A stretch of 15,702 nt of DNA from Bacteroidota bacterium (GTDB lineage: Bacteria > Bacteroidota > Bacteroidia > Chitinophagales > Chitinophagaceae). The notes beneath the pieces are model-generated. The model was given only the letters and a program-made list of their open reading frames with translations. It had not been told where the DNA came from and did no database searches. The stretch's first letter is position 1; each line of letters begins with the position of its first letter. The stretch covers positions 1 through 15,702 of the forward strand of contig JAEWIW010000336.1 in NCBI GenBank assembly GCA_023386855.1, read 5' to 3'. This document shows positions 1-7,955 of the stretch, one piece after another. The position numbers were made by a program, and so were the translations under genes.

Positions 1-1044
1 ATCATTACTGTTAGCGGGCAGTATATTTTTGGCGACAGTCCTGCATTCCGGCAGATCCTTCAACAGATCCAGCTGGTTGGACCTACCAATTACAGTGTGA
101 TCATTTATGGTGAAAGTGGAAGTGGTAAAGAAGCCATTGCACAGGAAATTCATAAGAGAAGTAAAAGAGCGAATAAACCATTTATTGCCATCGATTGTGG
201 TGCCTTATCCAAAGAGCTGGCCGGCAGTGAACTTTTCGGTCATGAAAAAGGTGCTTTTACAGGTGCATTGAACCAGAAGACCGGAAGTTTTGAACTGGCC
301 AATGGAGGAACAATTTTCCTTGATGAAATTGCCAACCTGAGTTATGATATCCAGATCTCTTTATTAAGAGTAGTACAGGAAAGAAGAATGCGGAGAGTGG
401 GTGGAACAAAAGATATTGAACTGGATGTACGTATCATCATCGCCAGTAATGAGCCACTTTGGGAAGCATCCAAGAAAGGAAAATTCAGGGAAGACCTTTT
501 CCACAGGTTCAATGAATTCAGTATGACCATTCCGCCGTTAAGAGACAGGAAGGAAGATATCATGGTTTTTGCCAAACATTTTCTACAGTTAACCAACGAT
601 GAATTAAATAAAAAAGTAAGAGGATTCTCACCTGAAGTAGAAGAGATCTTTAAAAGTTATATCTGGTATGGTAACCTCAGGGAATTGAAGAATGTTGTAA
701 AAAGAGCAACCCTGCTTACTGATGGTGAATATATTGAAGCGAAATCCCTTCCATTCGAGATTTCCAACTTCACTAAACTAAATTTTGAAACAGGGCCTGA
801 TACCGTACCTTCTTTTAATCCCGTGCAGCAGCCAACAATCATTCCTGCTCCAAACCCCGTATCAAGGACCGTTCTCGATGAAACCACCCTGAAAGCCGCA
901 AGCATAGACGCCGAATATGAAATGATCATTGAGGCACTTAAACAGGCGAACTTCAATAAGAGCAAGGCAGCCAAATTATTAAACATCGATAGAAAAACAC
1001 TGTACAATAAAATGAAGCAGTACCAGGAGTTCAACAATCATTAG
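1..1044 (+). CDS. Sigma-54-dependent NtrC-type transcriptional activator (5' end outside window)
   Basis: Reading frame 1 is open from the first base, so the gene begins upstream; the GTG at 97 is an internal Val codon. Counting from the window edge, the AAA+ domain shows Walker A GESGSGKE (37-44), the sigma-54-contacting loop GAFTGA (84-89) and Walker B GGTIFLDEI (102-110). A linker rich in Pro and Asn follows. The C-terminus is a Fis-type helix-turn-helix (ANFNKSKAAKLLNIDRKTLY). Such proteins hydrolyse ATP to open sigma-54 RNA polymerase promoters; an N-terminal receiver or sensor domain is expected in the missing part. The intact GAFTGA loop indicates a true sigma-54 activator. Only 5 bases separate it from the next kinase gene, so the kinases downstream are likely partners. 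Confidence 0.93.
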   Translation: MITVSGQYIFGDSPAFRQILQQIQLVGPTNYSVIIYGESGSGKEAIAQEIHKRSKRANKPFIAIDCGALSKELAGSELFGHEKGAFTGALNQKTGSFELANGGTIFLDEIANLSYDIQISLLRVVQERRMRRVGGTKDIELDVRIIIASNEPLWEASKKGKFREDLFHRFNEFSMTIPPLRDRKEDIMVFAKHFLQLTNDELNKKVRGFSPEVEEIFKSYIWYGNLRELKNVVKRATLLTDGEYIEAKSLPFEISNFTKLNFETGPDTVPSFNPVQQPTIIPAPNPVSRTVLDETTLKAASIDAEYEMIIEALKQANFNKSKAAKLLNIDRKTLYNKMKQYQEFNNH

Positions 1045-1049
1045 TTATA

Positions 1050-2660
1050 ATGAATAAAATCTTACCGGAAACTGAGTTGGCATTTATACAGAAAATGTTC
1101 GTTACCAATGAAAGCCCCGACCTTTTGAAAGAAAGTTTCGCTGATTTCATACCGGCCTTGCTGTATATATACGACCCGAGGAACGAGAAGATCAAATTCA
1201 TTAATAAAAAAGCAACTGAGATTCTTGGTTATACTGCCGAAGAGATCATGGGTTGGAACAATGATCTATGGTCAATGGTGTTTGAAGAAGACTGGGGGAT
1301 AGTGCGCGCTGAACTTCTGAATTTTACAAAATTAAATGACGGTTCAAGCCGTTTCTATTACTGCAGGTATAACCATAAGACCAGCAAGTGGCGGCATTTT
1401 CTTACACAGGGTATGATCCTTGAGCGTGATGAAAAAGGATTACCTTCTTCCCTGCTTTTTGTTGCACAGGATATGACCGATGAAATTGAACATGAAAAAA
1501 CATTCAAGGATTTATCGGAATACAAGCAAGCCATGCTGGATAAGGAAAAATTTCTTTCCAGCGGCTCATGGGAAAAGGATTTAAAATCAAACAAACATAC
1601 CTGGTCGGAAGGTAAGTATCGCCTCTTTGGTTATGAAACTGAAGATATCCAATCCATTCCTGTTATTACACAAGATCTTTACAGCAGGCACCTCTCCCCT
1701 GCCGAACTGGCCAGGGTGAAAGGCATTTGGGATTATATTGAAAATGAGTGTGAACATGAATTCACCTGGGATTACGAGTTAAGAACAGTGCAGGGTGAAA
1801 GAAAAGTGCTTGAATCCTATGCAAGGATACTCAAGGATGAACAGGGAAATAAATACAAGATCATTGGCGCATCAAGAGATATAACGAAGATGAGAGAATA
1901 TGAAGAAAGCCTGAAAAAGAAAATTGATGAACTGGACCGTTCAAATAAGGAGCTGGAAGAATTTGCTTATATCGCCTCGCATGACTTACAGGAACCATTA
2001 AGAAAAATCACGGCATTCAGCGAAAGGCTTAAAGAAAAAGCCAGCAGGGAGCTTAGTGAAGAAAGCAATGTTTACCTCGACAGGGTATTAGCGAGTACTG
2101 CTAATATGCGGTCATTGATCGATAACCTTCTTGAATTTTCAAGAACAAGCAGGCATAACCAGCCTTTCGAGATGACTGATCTTAATCTGGTTTTCGAGCA
2201 GGTTAAAGCTGAATTGGAATTGAAGATTGAAGAAACCGGGGCAATCATTGAGGCCCGGCCATTGCCTGTTATAGAAGGAATTCCTTCCCAAATGCAACAA
2301 CTTTTTACTAACCTCTTTTCAAATGCAATCAAGTTCAGGAAAGAAAATCAACCACCCAGGATTTCTGTAAAGGCTGAATTGCTAAGTACAGAAGAAAAGC
2401 AGCAGTATCACCTGGAACCCGAAAACAGCTATTACAAAATCTTTATAAAAGATGATGGTATTGGCTTTGAGCCAGAATATGCAAATAAGATTTTCCAGAT
2501 CTTCCAGCGATTACATGGAAAAGCCGAATATCCTGGATCAGGAATCGGACTTGCTATTTGTAAAAAGATAGCTGAAAACCATCATGGCCTGATCAGGGCT
2601 GAAAGTGTTCCGGGAGAGGGTGCTACCTTTATTACAATTTTACCTGAAACACAACCGTGA
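1050..2660 (+). CDS. Soluble PAS-PAS sensor histidine kinase
   Basis: 536 residues with no signal peptide or membrane segment, so it should sense a cytoplasmic cue. Two PAS domains are visible (about 33-145 and 165-285), each ending in the typical DMTD/DITK-type exit. A short coiled coil (about 282-305) leads into the HisKA helix with phospho-acceptor His311 in the IASHDLQEPLRKI motif. The ATPase domain shows an N box (NLFSNAIKF, 421-429), G1 (DDGIGF, 468-473) and G2 (GSGIGL, 496-501). All catalytic boxes are intact. The SNKELEEFAYIASHDLQEP style is common in bacteriophytochrome-like kinases, though no chromophore domain is present. It sits between the NtrC-type activator and the REC-kinase gene with gaps of 5 and 4 bases, which supports one operon and a phosphorelay. 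The ligand is unknown. Confidence 0.92.
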   Translation: MNKILPETELAFIQKMFVTNESPDLLKESFADFIPALLYIYDPRNEKIKFINKKATEILGYTAEEIMGWNNDLWSMVFEEDWGIVRAELLNFTKLNDGSSRFYYCRYNHKTSKWRHFLTQGMILERDEKGLPSSLLFVAQDMTDEIEHEKTFKDLSEYKQAMLDKEKFLSSGSWEKDLKSNKHTWSEGKYRLFGYETEDIQSIPVITQDLYSRHLSPAELARVKGIWDYIENECEHEFTWDYELRTVQGERKVLESYARILKDEQGNKYKIIGASRDITKMREYEESLKKKIDELDRSNKELEEFAYIASHDLQEPLRKITAFSERLKEKASRELSEESNVYLDRVLASTANMRSLIDNLLEFSRTSRHNQPFEMTDLNLVFEQVKAELELKIEETGAIIEARPLPVIEGIPSQMQQLFTNLFSNAIKFRKENQPPRISVKAELLSTEEKQQYHLEPENSYYKIFIKDDGIGFEPEYANKIFQIFQRLHGKAEYPGSGIGLAICKKIAENHHGLIRAESVPGEGATFITILPETQP

Positions 2661-2664
2661 AAAA

Positions 2665-4107
2665 ATGCGAACTACCGGAAGTCAAAAAATATTGGTAATA
2701 GATGATGATGAAGATGATTTCTTCATCACCAGTGATTATATCAGAAGAATAAAAGATGCTGAATTCCAGATCGACTGGTGTTACCGTTACCCTGATGCAC
2801 TGGAAAATATCCGCAACAGGAAATACGACCTGTATTTCATCGATTATTATTTAGGAGCAAAAACAGGACTTCAGCTGATAAAGGAAGCTTCGGGCTTCAA
2901 CGTGGAAGAACCAATGATCCTGCTTACTGGAAAAGGAAACCAGAGCATTGACCTGGAATCTATGCAGGCAGGTGCGATGGATTACCTGGTGAAGTCGGAC
3001 CTTAATGAAGAAAAAATTGAAAGGTGTATCCGATATTCGCTCGAAAGAGCAAGCTCCCTTAAAGCGCTCCGTGCAAATGAAAGAAAATACAGGACACTCT
3101 TTGAGAAATCAAAGGATTCAGTTTTCATTTGCGACCAGCAGTTAAAATTCCTTGATATCAATGAAGCAACTACTGACCTGCTTGAATTGAGCAAGGAGGA
3201 GTTATTGAACAGGAGCCTGTATCATTTTATGGATGAGCATGACCGGCTCATTGTTCAACGTTCCCTGGAAAATATTGGCGAAATTGGTGATCATGAAATG
3301 GAGATCACGGCAGAAGAAGGCCAGGAAAAGAAAACCTGCATTCTATCCCTGAACACTGAATTTAACCCTGAGGGAACTGTCAATATCAATGGGATGCTGC
3401 ATGATATCACCCATCTTAAAAAAGCGGAAAAAGCTACGCTGCAGGCCGAAAAACTTGCGGCAGCAGGCAGGCTGGTGCAAACCCTTGCACATGAAGTAAG
3501 AAACCCGCTTAACAATATCAATCTTGCCGTTGAACAATTAGCGCATGAAATAGATCCTGCCGCTGATGCACAGATCTATATGGATATTGTGCACAGGAAC
3601 AGTAAAAGGATTGGTGATATCATTACTGAATTATTGAATTCTTCAAGGCCGGCTGAAATGGCCATGCAGCGGATAACGCTACAATTTATTGTGGATGAAA
3701 GCATTGCTGCTGCACTTGACAGGATAACCCTTCAAAAGATAAAGTTGCAGGTCAGGTATTGTGATGATCCAGCCTATATTGCGGGTGACCCGCAAAAACT
3801 CAAAATTGCTTTTTTGAACATTATCATCAATGCGATCGAAGCCATGAATGAAGAAACAGGACAGCTTCAGATCTTCATTGATAACGATTTTCAACGCCAT
3901 ACCGTAAGGATCTCCGATAATGGTGCAGGTATCAGTGAAGAAAATTTATCGAGGCTCTTTGAACCTTATTTCACTTCCAAAAGAAATGGATTAGGACTTG
4001 GACTTGCTGCTACACTGAATATCCTTCAATCCCATAAAGCCCATATCGACGTTACTTCCGCCCTGGGTAAAGGAACCAATTTCACCATCAGTTTTCCAAA
4101 AGCATAA
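2665..4107 (+). CDS. Hybrid REC-PAS-histidine kinase, NtrB-like transmitter
   Basis: I place the start at the ATG at 2665 (480 residues). The frame stays open back to 2605, but that would overlap the previous gene and add 20 residues unrelated to a receiver domain. The N-terminal receiver (about 7-128) has the acidic pocket DDD (13-15), phospho-acceptor Asp60 (FIDYYLG), Thr88 and Lys110. A PAS domain follows (about 138-250). The transmitter has His276 in TLAHEVRNPLNNI and an NtrB-like ATPase domain (N box INAIEAM about 388-394, DNGAGI 418-423, G2 around 442-447). No membrane segments are seen. Receiver-first kinases usually take phosphate from a partner kinase and act as relay or tuning elements. 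The adjacent PAS-PAS kinase is the obvious donor and the NtrC-type protein the likely final target. Confidence 0.9.
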   Translation: MRTTGSQKILVIDDDEDDFFITSDYIRRIKDAEFQIDWCYRYPDALENIRNRKYDLYFIDYYLGAKTGLQLIKEASGFNVEEPMILLTGKGNQSIDLESMQAGAMDYLVKSDLNEEKIERCIRYSLERASSLKALRANERKYRTLFEKSKDSVFICDQQLKFLDINEATTDLLELSKEELLNRSLYHFMDEHDRLIVQRSLENIGEIGDHEMEITAEEGQEKKTCILSLNTEFNPEGTVNINGMLHDITHLKKAEKATLQAEKLAAAGRLVQTLAHEVRNPLNNINLAVEQLAHEIDPAADAQIYMDIVHRNSKRIGDIITELLNSSRPAEMAMQRITLQFIVDESIAAALDRITLQKIKLQVRYCDDPAYIAGDPQKLKIAFLNIIINAIEAMNEETGQLQIFIDNDFQRHTVRISDNGAGISEENLSRLFEPYFTSKRNGLGLGLAATLNILQSHKAHIDVTSALGKGTNFTISFPKA

Positions 4108-4116
4108 CAGGGTTAA

Positions 4117-4167
4117 TTATACCCCGTGGCACGGGGGCGTGGCACGGCCCCGTGCCACGGGGTATAA
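4117..4167. repeat. GC-rich palindromic REP-like element, long copy
   Basis: A perfect 20-base inverted repeat has its left arm at 4117-4136 (core CCCCGTGGCACGGGG) and its right arm at 4148-4167 (core CCCCGTGCCACGGGG), with an 11-base loop holding a third CGTGGCACGG unit. It begins 9 bases after the stop of the REC-kinase gene, immediately before a terminator. A shorter version lies at 12316-12345. Position after a stop codon and recurrence suggest a REP-like extragenic palindrome. Confidence 0.8.
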
Positions 4168-4195
4168 AAAAACACCGGGAGGTCCCGGTGTTTTT
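4166..4195. terminator. Bidirectional rho-independent terminator
   Basis: The perfect 8-base stem CACCGGGA/TCCCGGTG (4173-4180 with 4183-4190) is flanked by an A-run on the left and a T-run on the right. It can therefore end both the plus-strand signalling operon and the convergent minus-strand barrel gene. Confidence 0.85.
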
Positions 4196-4223
4196 CTTTA
4201 ATACAATTGTGTATTTCACTTGT

Positions 4224-4910
4224 TTAGAAACCGTATCCTACATATACGTTAAAGCCACTGTTCTTGGCATTTCTTAAAACGGTATTCGACATAAAGGAAT
4301 TTGATTTCTCTCCTACCTGGTTCAATCCATAATTATACCTTGCCCCAAGTGTAAAACCTTTTACATCAAATCCTAATCCACCAACCAGCCCATAGTCAAA
4401 ACGGTTGAAATCATTTTCATCATACTCCACGATAGCTTCGTTAGAGTGGCCATTATCTTCCGCTTTAATGTTAGCTGAAGTCAGGTAAGCTGCATAACCA
4501 CCAGCATGGATGTTGAAGTTCTTACCAAGATTGAATACGGCCAATACAGGCACTTCGAGGTAATTCAGGTTAAAGCGGTACTCTCCACCTATAAGACTAT
4601 TGTTATAGGCCACTTTAGCACCTTTATTACTGTACAGAACCTCCGGCTGAACTGAGAAGCCCCTGGTAACAGGGATCTTGGCAAATAAACCAAGGTTGAT
4701 ACCAGCTTTCATGTTTTCATCAGTCACTTCGTCAACATAAAGGTTGGTAAAGTTCACACCACCTTTCACTCCTATTTTAGGAGTCAGGGTATACTCAGAA
4801 GAGGTTTGCTGAACCTGTGCAGATACGGAACTGGCAGATGCCATTAGTAAAAACCCCGCAAACAGCGATTTGCCAATTAACAACATTTGCTTTTTCATAG
4901 TTAACTTCAT
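4224..4910 (-). CDS. Outer-membrane beta-barrel (porin-family) protein
   Basis: The 228-residue product carries a Sec signal peptide: basic MKLTMKKQ, a hydrophobic stretch, then a signal-peptidase site near SVSAQ. The mature part has alternating beta-strand patterns, many Gly/Tyr/Asn residues and an aromatic C-terminus (NVYVGYGF), as expected for an outer-membrane barrel. It resembles the OMP_b-brl_2-type small porins common in Bacteroidota, with the usual opening KIGVKGGVNFTN. The frame is open to 4985, but those 25 extra residues would precede the signal peptide. I therefore prefer the ATG at 4910, with AAGGGTG just upstream; 4898 (MKKQMLL) is equally possible. It is divergent from ku. Function within the envelope is unknown. 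Confidence 0.82.
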   Translation of the reverse strand: MKLTMKKQMLLIGKSLFAGFLLMASASSVSAQVQQTSSEYTLTPKIGVKGGVNFTNLYVDEVTDENMKAGINLGLFAKIPVTRGFSVQPEVLYSNKGAKVAYNNSLIGGEYRFNLNYLEVPVLAVFNLGKNFNIHAGGYAAYLTSANIKAEDNGHSNEAIVEYDENDFNRFDYGLVGGLGFDVKGFTLGARYNYGLNQVGEKSNSFMSNTVLRNAKNSGFNVYVGYGF

Positions 4911-5015
4911 TTGTTTCACCCTTAAGAACCAAATTCTGTACCTATTGCTTGCGCGTTGAAAATCAATGAACAGCGAGGAATACATTCTACAGGGAGGCTA
5001 AATTTTCCTCATAGC

Positions 5016-5030
5016 TGGCATAATAGTTTT
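5016..5030 (+). promoter_or_regulatory. TGGCA-type element upstream of ku
   Basis: TGGCATAATAGTTTT lies 31 bases (from the end of the hexamer) before the ku start codon. It matches the -24 half of a sigma-54 promoter but has TTTT instead of TTGC at the -12 position. The overlapping TAGTTTTA also resembles the Bacteroidota -7 box TAnnTTTG, so an ordinary promoter is an alternative. Confidence 0.35.
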
Positions 5031-5052
5031 ACCCATTTATAAAAAATCAGCC

Positions 5053-5826
5053 ATGAGATCAATTTGGAGCGGGGCCATTGCATTTGGCCTTGTCAATATA
5101 CCGGTAAAGATCTTCAGTGCAACACAACAGAGTGAACTGGATCTTGACATGCTGGATAAAAAAGATCTTTCCAATATCCGGTTTAAAAGAGTAAATGAAA
5201 ACACGGGGAAGGAAGTGCCTTATGAGAATATCGTTAGGGCATATAACCTGGATGGTCAATATGTTGTATTAACAGATGAGGATTATAAAAAAGCCAGTCC
5301 TGAAAAATCTAAGCTGATTGAAATTGCAGAGTTCGTAGAAGAAAATGAAATTGATTCGATCTATTATGAAACACCTTATTACCTCGAGCCTCAAAAATCA
5401 GGAGTGAAAGCCTATGCCCTTTTAAGGGATGCATTAAAGAAATCCGGCAAGTCGGGCATTGCTACATTTGTAATGCGAACCAAGGAATCCCTTGCACTGG
5501 TAAAACCCATGGGTGACTTGCTGATACTTCAGAAGATACGATACGCTGAGGAGATCAGGGATTCAGAGGAAGTGAACATACCTAAGGCTGATAGCAAGCC
5601 GGCGGAATTAAAAATGGCTATAAGTTTAATTGATCAACTGACCACAAAATTTGACATTTCCAAATACAGGGATACCTATTCTGATGACCTGATGAAACTG
5701 ATAAAAGCAAAAGCCAAGGGGAAGAAAATTCCGGAACCTTCCATGCGTGTGGTACATTCCAAAACTGAAGATCTTATGACACAGCTTAAGGCAAGCCTTG
5801 ACAACAAGAAAAAGAAAGCGAGCTAA
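5053..5826 (+). CDS. ku: Ku protein (bacterial non-homologous end joining)
   Basis: The 257-residue product opens with the family hallmark SIWSGAIAFGLVNIPVKIF and continues with Ku-core sequence (IRFKRVNENTGKEVPYENIVR, YYLEPQ, YALLRDAL, KPMGDLLILQKIRYAEEIR). Bacterial Ku forms a ring-shaped homodimer that binds double-strand DNA ends and recruits the ligase LigD. The length is normal for the family. The C-terminus is Lys-rich (AKAKGKKIPEP and a KKKKAS end), as is usual for the tail that contacts DNA. No LigD gene is in the window; in many genomes it lies elsewhere. ku stands alone as a transcription unit, divergent from a barrel protein gene and closed by a terminator. It fits the DNA-protection theme of the neighbourhood. 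Confidence 0.97.
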   Translation: MRSIWSGAIAFGLVNIPVKIFSATQQSELDLDMLDKKDLSNIRFKRVNENTGKEVPYENIVRAYNLDGQYVVLTDEDYKKASPEKSKLIEIAEFVEENEIDSIYYETPYYLEPQKSGVKAYALLRDALKKSGKSGIATFVMRTKESLALVKPMGDLLILQKIRYAEEIRDSEEVNIPKADSKPAELKMAISLIDQLTTKFDISKYRDTYSDDLMKLIKAKAKGKKIPEPSMRVVHSKTEDLMTQLKASLDNKKKKAS

Positions 5827-5859
5827 TAACAGAGGCATACGAGTTAAACGATTCAAATT

Positions 5860-5893
5860 AAAAAAGCAGGAACCAATGGTCCTGCTTTTTTTT
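5860..5893. terminator. Bidirectional rho-independent terminator after ku
   Basis: The stem AAAAAGCAGGA/TCCTGCTTTTT (5861-5871 with 5880-5890) has an A-run on the left and a T-run on the right. It lies between the convergent ku and lipoprotein genes and can serve both. Confidence 0.85.
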
Positions 5894-5910
5894 AAAGGTT
5901 GATGATGATC

Positions 5911-6414
5911 CTACCTTTTAGAAAACCTTGAATAGAGTTTTGCGCCACCGTCATAATCAACATATGCCAGGAAAGTGGTATCGTTATATTCAACCAGGTG
6001 GTAACGGCGTGGATCATATTCATAGTCCACGAACAATACATTTACTGTACTGGTTCCAGGGGTAATTTCCCAGTTGCGAACCAAAACTGCGGAATCATTT
6101 CCAGGGATCTTTTTTCCATTTTGGGTGATCTTCAGTACACCGTTATTATCAAAAAGGATCTGATCATCCTTGATGTAATCGTACATATACTTTTTCAGGT
6201 CGGTTTCGGCCCTTACTTCTGCATCTGTTTTAATGTAATCTACAGGCTGGTCGGCATAAAAATCCACTGCAACAAAGGCCTTGTTTTGAGCAAAAGCTTT
6301 AAAGGCTTCCGTTTTCTTTGCGATTTCAGATTTTGGAGTTTCTTCCTTTTGGCAGGAAAATGTAAGTACGGATAAAAGTAATAGTGGTAAACAGATGTGG
6401 GTAAGTGATTTCAT
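5911..6414 (-). CDS. Hypothetical lipoprotein
   Basis: The 167-residue product has a type II signal peptide: a hydrophobic stretch to about residue 20 and the lipobox LTFSC with Cys21, followed by charged QKEETPKSE. It is expected to be lipid-anchored in the periplasm or outer membrane. The mature part alternates acidic helices with beta-type segments (VNVLFVDYEYD, TTFLAYVDYDGG) and ends in a basic ...YSRFSKR. I do not recognise the family. It shares the terminator at 5860-5893 with ku and is separated from the next upstream gene by 146 bases, so it is probably its own unit. Confidence 0.75.
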   Translation of the reverse strand: MKSLTHICLPLLLLSVLTFSCQKEETPKSEIAKKTEAFKAFAQNKAFVAVDFYADQPVDYIKTDAEVRAETDLKKYMYDYIKDDQILFDNNGVLKITQNGKKIPGNDSAVLVRNWEITPGTSTVNVLFVDYEYDPRRYHLVEYNDTTFLAYVDYDGGAKLYSRFSKR

Positions 6415-6560
6415 GGTACTTTTTTATTGATAGTTAATGAATACAGGTAAACCAAAGGTTATGATAGGATGGTGGAGGAACATAACGACCAGCATTATGC
6501 GTATAAACCGGCAAGATAGATAATTTCCGCATTATCCAAAATATCCGGAATCATTGGCTT

Positions 6561-6851
6561 TCAGGCCGCCGTACTTCCTCTCCGCACCTGCAGGATCTGG
6601 TAAATCATGGCGCCAAACATAGGAACTGAGACCACGATGATCGACCAGAAGCTTTTTTGTGATTTTTCAAGGTGATCATTGTTGGCAACCAGAAATATTG
6701 ACCAGATCCAATAAATGAATCCAAGCATAAAACTTCCAAATATTATATAATTAGCATATTGATACTCAAATGATTTCAATGCCAGGCCCAGGAATAGCAC
6801 CAGGTGACTAATTATTCCAAGGTAGAAAGAAGGTTTAAAATAGCTACGCAT
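6561..6851 (-). CDS. Small three-helix membrane protein, unknown function
   Basis: The 96-residue product has three hydrophobic segments: about 9-26 (LGIISHLVLFLGLALKSF), 32-55 (rich in Ile, Phe and Trp) and 67-87 (FWSIIVVSVPMFGAMIYQIL). A short basic end (QVRRGSTAA) follows. It looks like an integral inner-membrane protein with no enzymatic motif. I cannot name a family. It has its own upstream TGGCAT element at 6899-6913, very similar to the one before the histone-like gene, which hints that it belongs to the same regulated set. It lies downstream of the BrkB-like gene on the same strand, about 100 bases away. Confidence 0.7.
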   Translation of the reverse strand: MRSYFKPSFYLGIISHLVLFLGLALKSFEYQYANYIIFGSFMLGFIYWIWSIFLVANNDHLEKSQKSFWSIIVVSVPMFGAMIYQILQVRRGSTAA

Positions 6852-6898
6852 ATTTCAAAGTTGGTTATACATCCTGGGGATGCGGGTGATTATTATAT

Positions 6899-6913
6899 AC
6901 GAATCTTATGCCA
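6899..6913 (-). promoter_or_regulatory. TGGCA-type element upstream of the small membrane protein gene
   Basis: Read on the minus strand this is TGGCATAAGATTCGT, 56 bases before the start codon at 6851. It is the closest relative of the element at 9101-9115: both are TGGCAT, RA, then TCGT at the same offset. Confidence 0.38.
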
Positions 6914-6950
6914 CCAAAGCGTTTAGGTGACCAATAAAAAATTTAAAAGA

Positions 6951-7910
6951 TTATGAGTCCTTCTTCTTTTGTTCTGGTACAGGTTCCATGGGAACATGCT
7001 TTGCCTCGGGAATTTCTTTTTCTTCGGTCTTTACAATAAAGACTGCAGTATCATTAGGGTGAATTCCACCACCCACCGACAAGGCGTAAGTTTTAGTGAA
7101 CTGGGCGCCGAAATAAAGAATCAATGAAGAATAATATACCCAGGTAAGCAGTATCACAATAGAGGCCGCTGCACCATAAGTAGTACTAAGTTCAGATTGA
7201 CCCAGGTAAAAACTGATCCCGAATTTTCCAAGCAGAAACAGGACTGCTGTAAAGGCTGCACCGATAAAAGCATCTTTCCATTTAATCCATGCATCGGGAA
7301 GTACCTTGAAAATAATGGCGAACAATATCGTGATCACCGTAAGCACTACAACATAGTTTAATACCTGGAAAAGTATCAATAAGGCATCTTTAAAATATCT
7401 TTCAAGTGTATCACTCATGGCGGTAAGAAAGGCACTGATCACTAGAGAAACAAGGAGTATAAACCCAAGTGAGATCACCATTGAAAAAGAAAGCACCCTG
7501 TTTTTGATCAGCTTCAACCATCCTTTCTTTGGTTTGGCCTTTACAGACCATATATAATTTATCGAATCCTGGATCTCAATAAATACTCCCGTAGCACCTA
7601 CGATCAGCAAGGCAGATCCTATAATTGTACCAATGGTACTCTTACCCAGTTGCTGGGTATTTTTTATGATCTCCTGGATTTGGGCAGCAGCTTCTTTTCC
7701 AAGAAGACCATCCAGCTCGAAAAAAATTCTACCCTGGACTGCTTCTCTTCCCCAGAATAAACCGGCAAGAGATATGACAATGATCAACACGGGACCCAGG
7801 GAAAATACGGTATAATAAGAAAGAGATGCGCTTAACTTAAATGAATTATCATCCATAAAACCTGATGTTGTTTTCTTCAGGATGTCCCAGTAAACTTTCA
7901 GTTTTTTCAT
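6951..7910 (-). CDS. YihY/virulence factor BrkB-family membrane protein
   Basis: The 319-residue product has six membrane segments (about 33-53, 92-112, 139-163, 178-204, 214-236, 247-270). It carries family features: LSASLSYYTVFSLGPVLIIV near the start, a GATGVFIEIQDSINYIW segment after the second helix, and STTYGAAASIVILLTWVYYSS before the last helix. This is the family once misnamed ribonuclease BN; its transport role is still not settled. The C-terminus adds about 45 hydrophilic residues rich in Glu and Lys that should lie in the cytoplasm. It starts 45 bases after the PRPP-synthetase-like gene with no terminator between, so the two probably share a transcript. Confidence 0.92.
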   Translation of the reverse strand: MKKLKVYWDILKKTTSGFMDDNSFKLSASLSYYTVFSLGPVLIIVISLAGLFWGREAVQGRIFFELDGLLGKEAAAQIQEIIKNTQQLGKSTIGTIIGSALLIVGATGVFIEIQDSINYIWSVKAKPKKGWLKLIKNRVLSFSMVISLGFILLVSLVISAFLTAMSDTLERYFKDALLILFQVLNYVVVLTVITILFAIIFKVLPDAWIKWKDAFIGAAFTAVLFLLGKFGISFYLGQSELSTTYGAAASIVILLTWVYYSSLILYFGAQFTKTYALSVGGGIHPNDTAVFIVKTEEKEIPEAKHVPMEPVPEQKKKDS

Positions 7911-7955
7911 ATAATCCTAATGGTTTCCCGTGTTGGTCATAGTACATTATTGATG

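Noticed and set aside
97..1044. Start of the sigma-54 activator at GTG 97
   Set aside because: The frame is open to base 1 and the preceding residues (QYIFGDSPAFRQILQQIQLV) are normal sequence just before the Walker A motif, so the GTG is an internal Val.
2605..2664. Longer start for the REC-PAS kinase overlapping the previous gene
   Set aside because: The extra 20 residues do not resemble a receiver domain; the ATG at 2665 lies 4 bases after the previous stop and right before KILVIDDDED.
4911..4985. Longer N-terminus of the barrel protein
   Set aside because: It would put 25 hydrophilic residues before a normal signal peptide.
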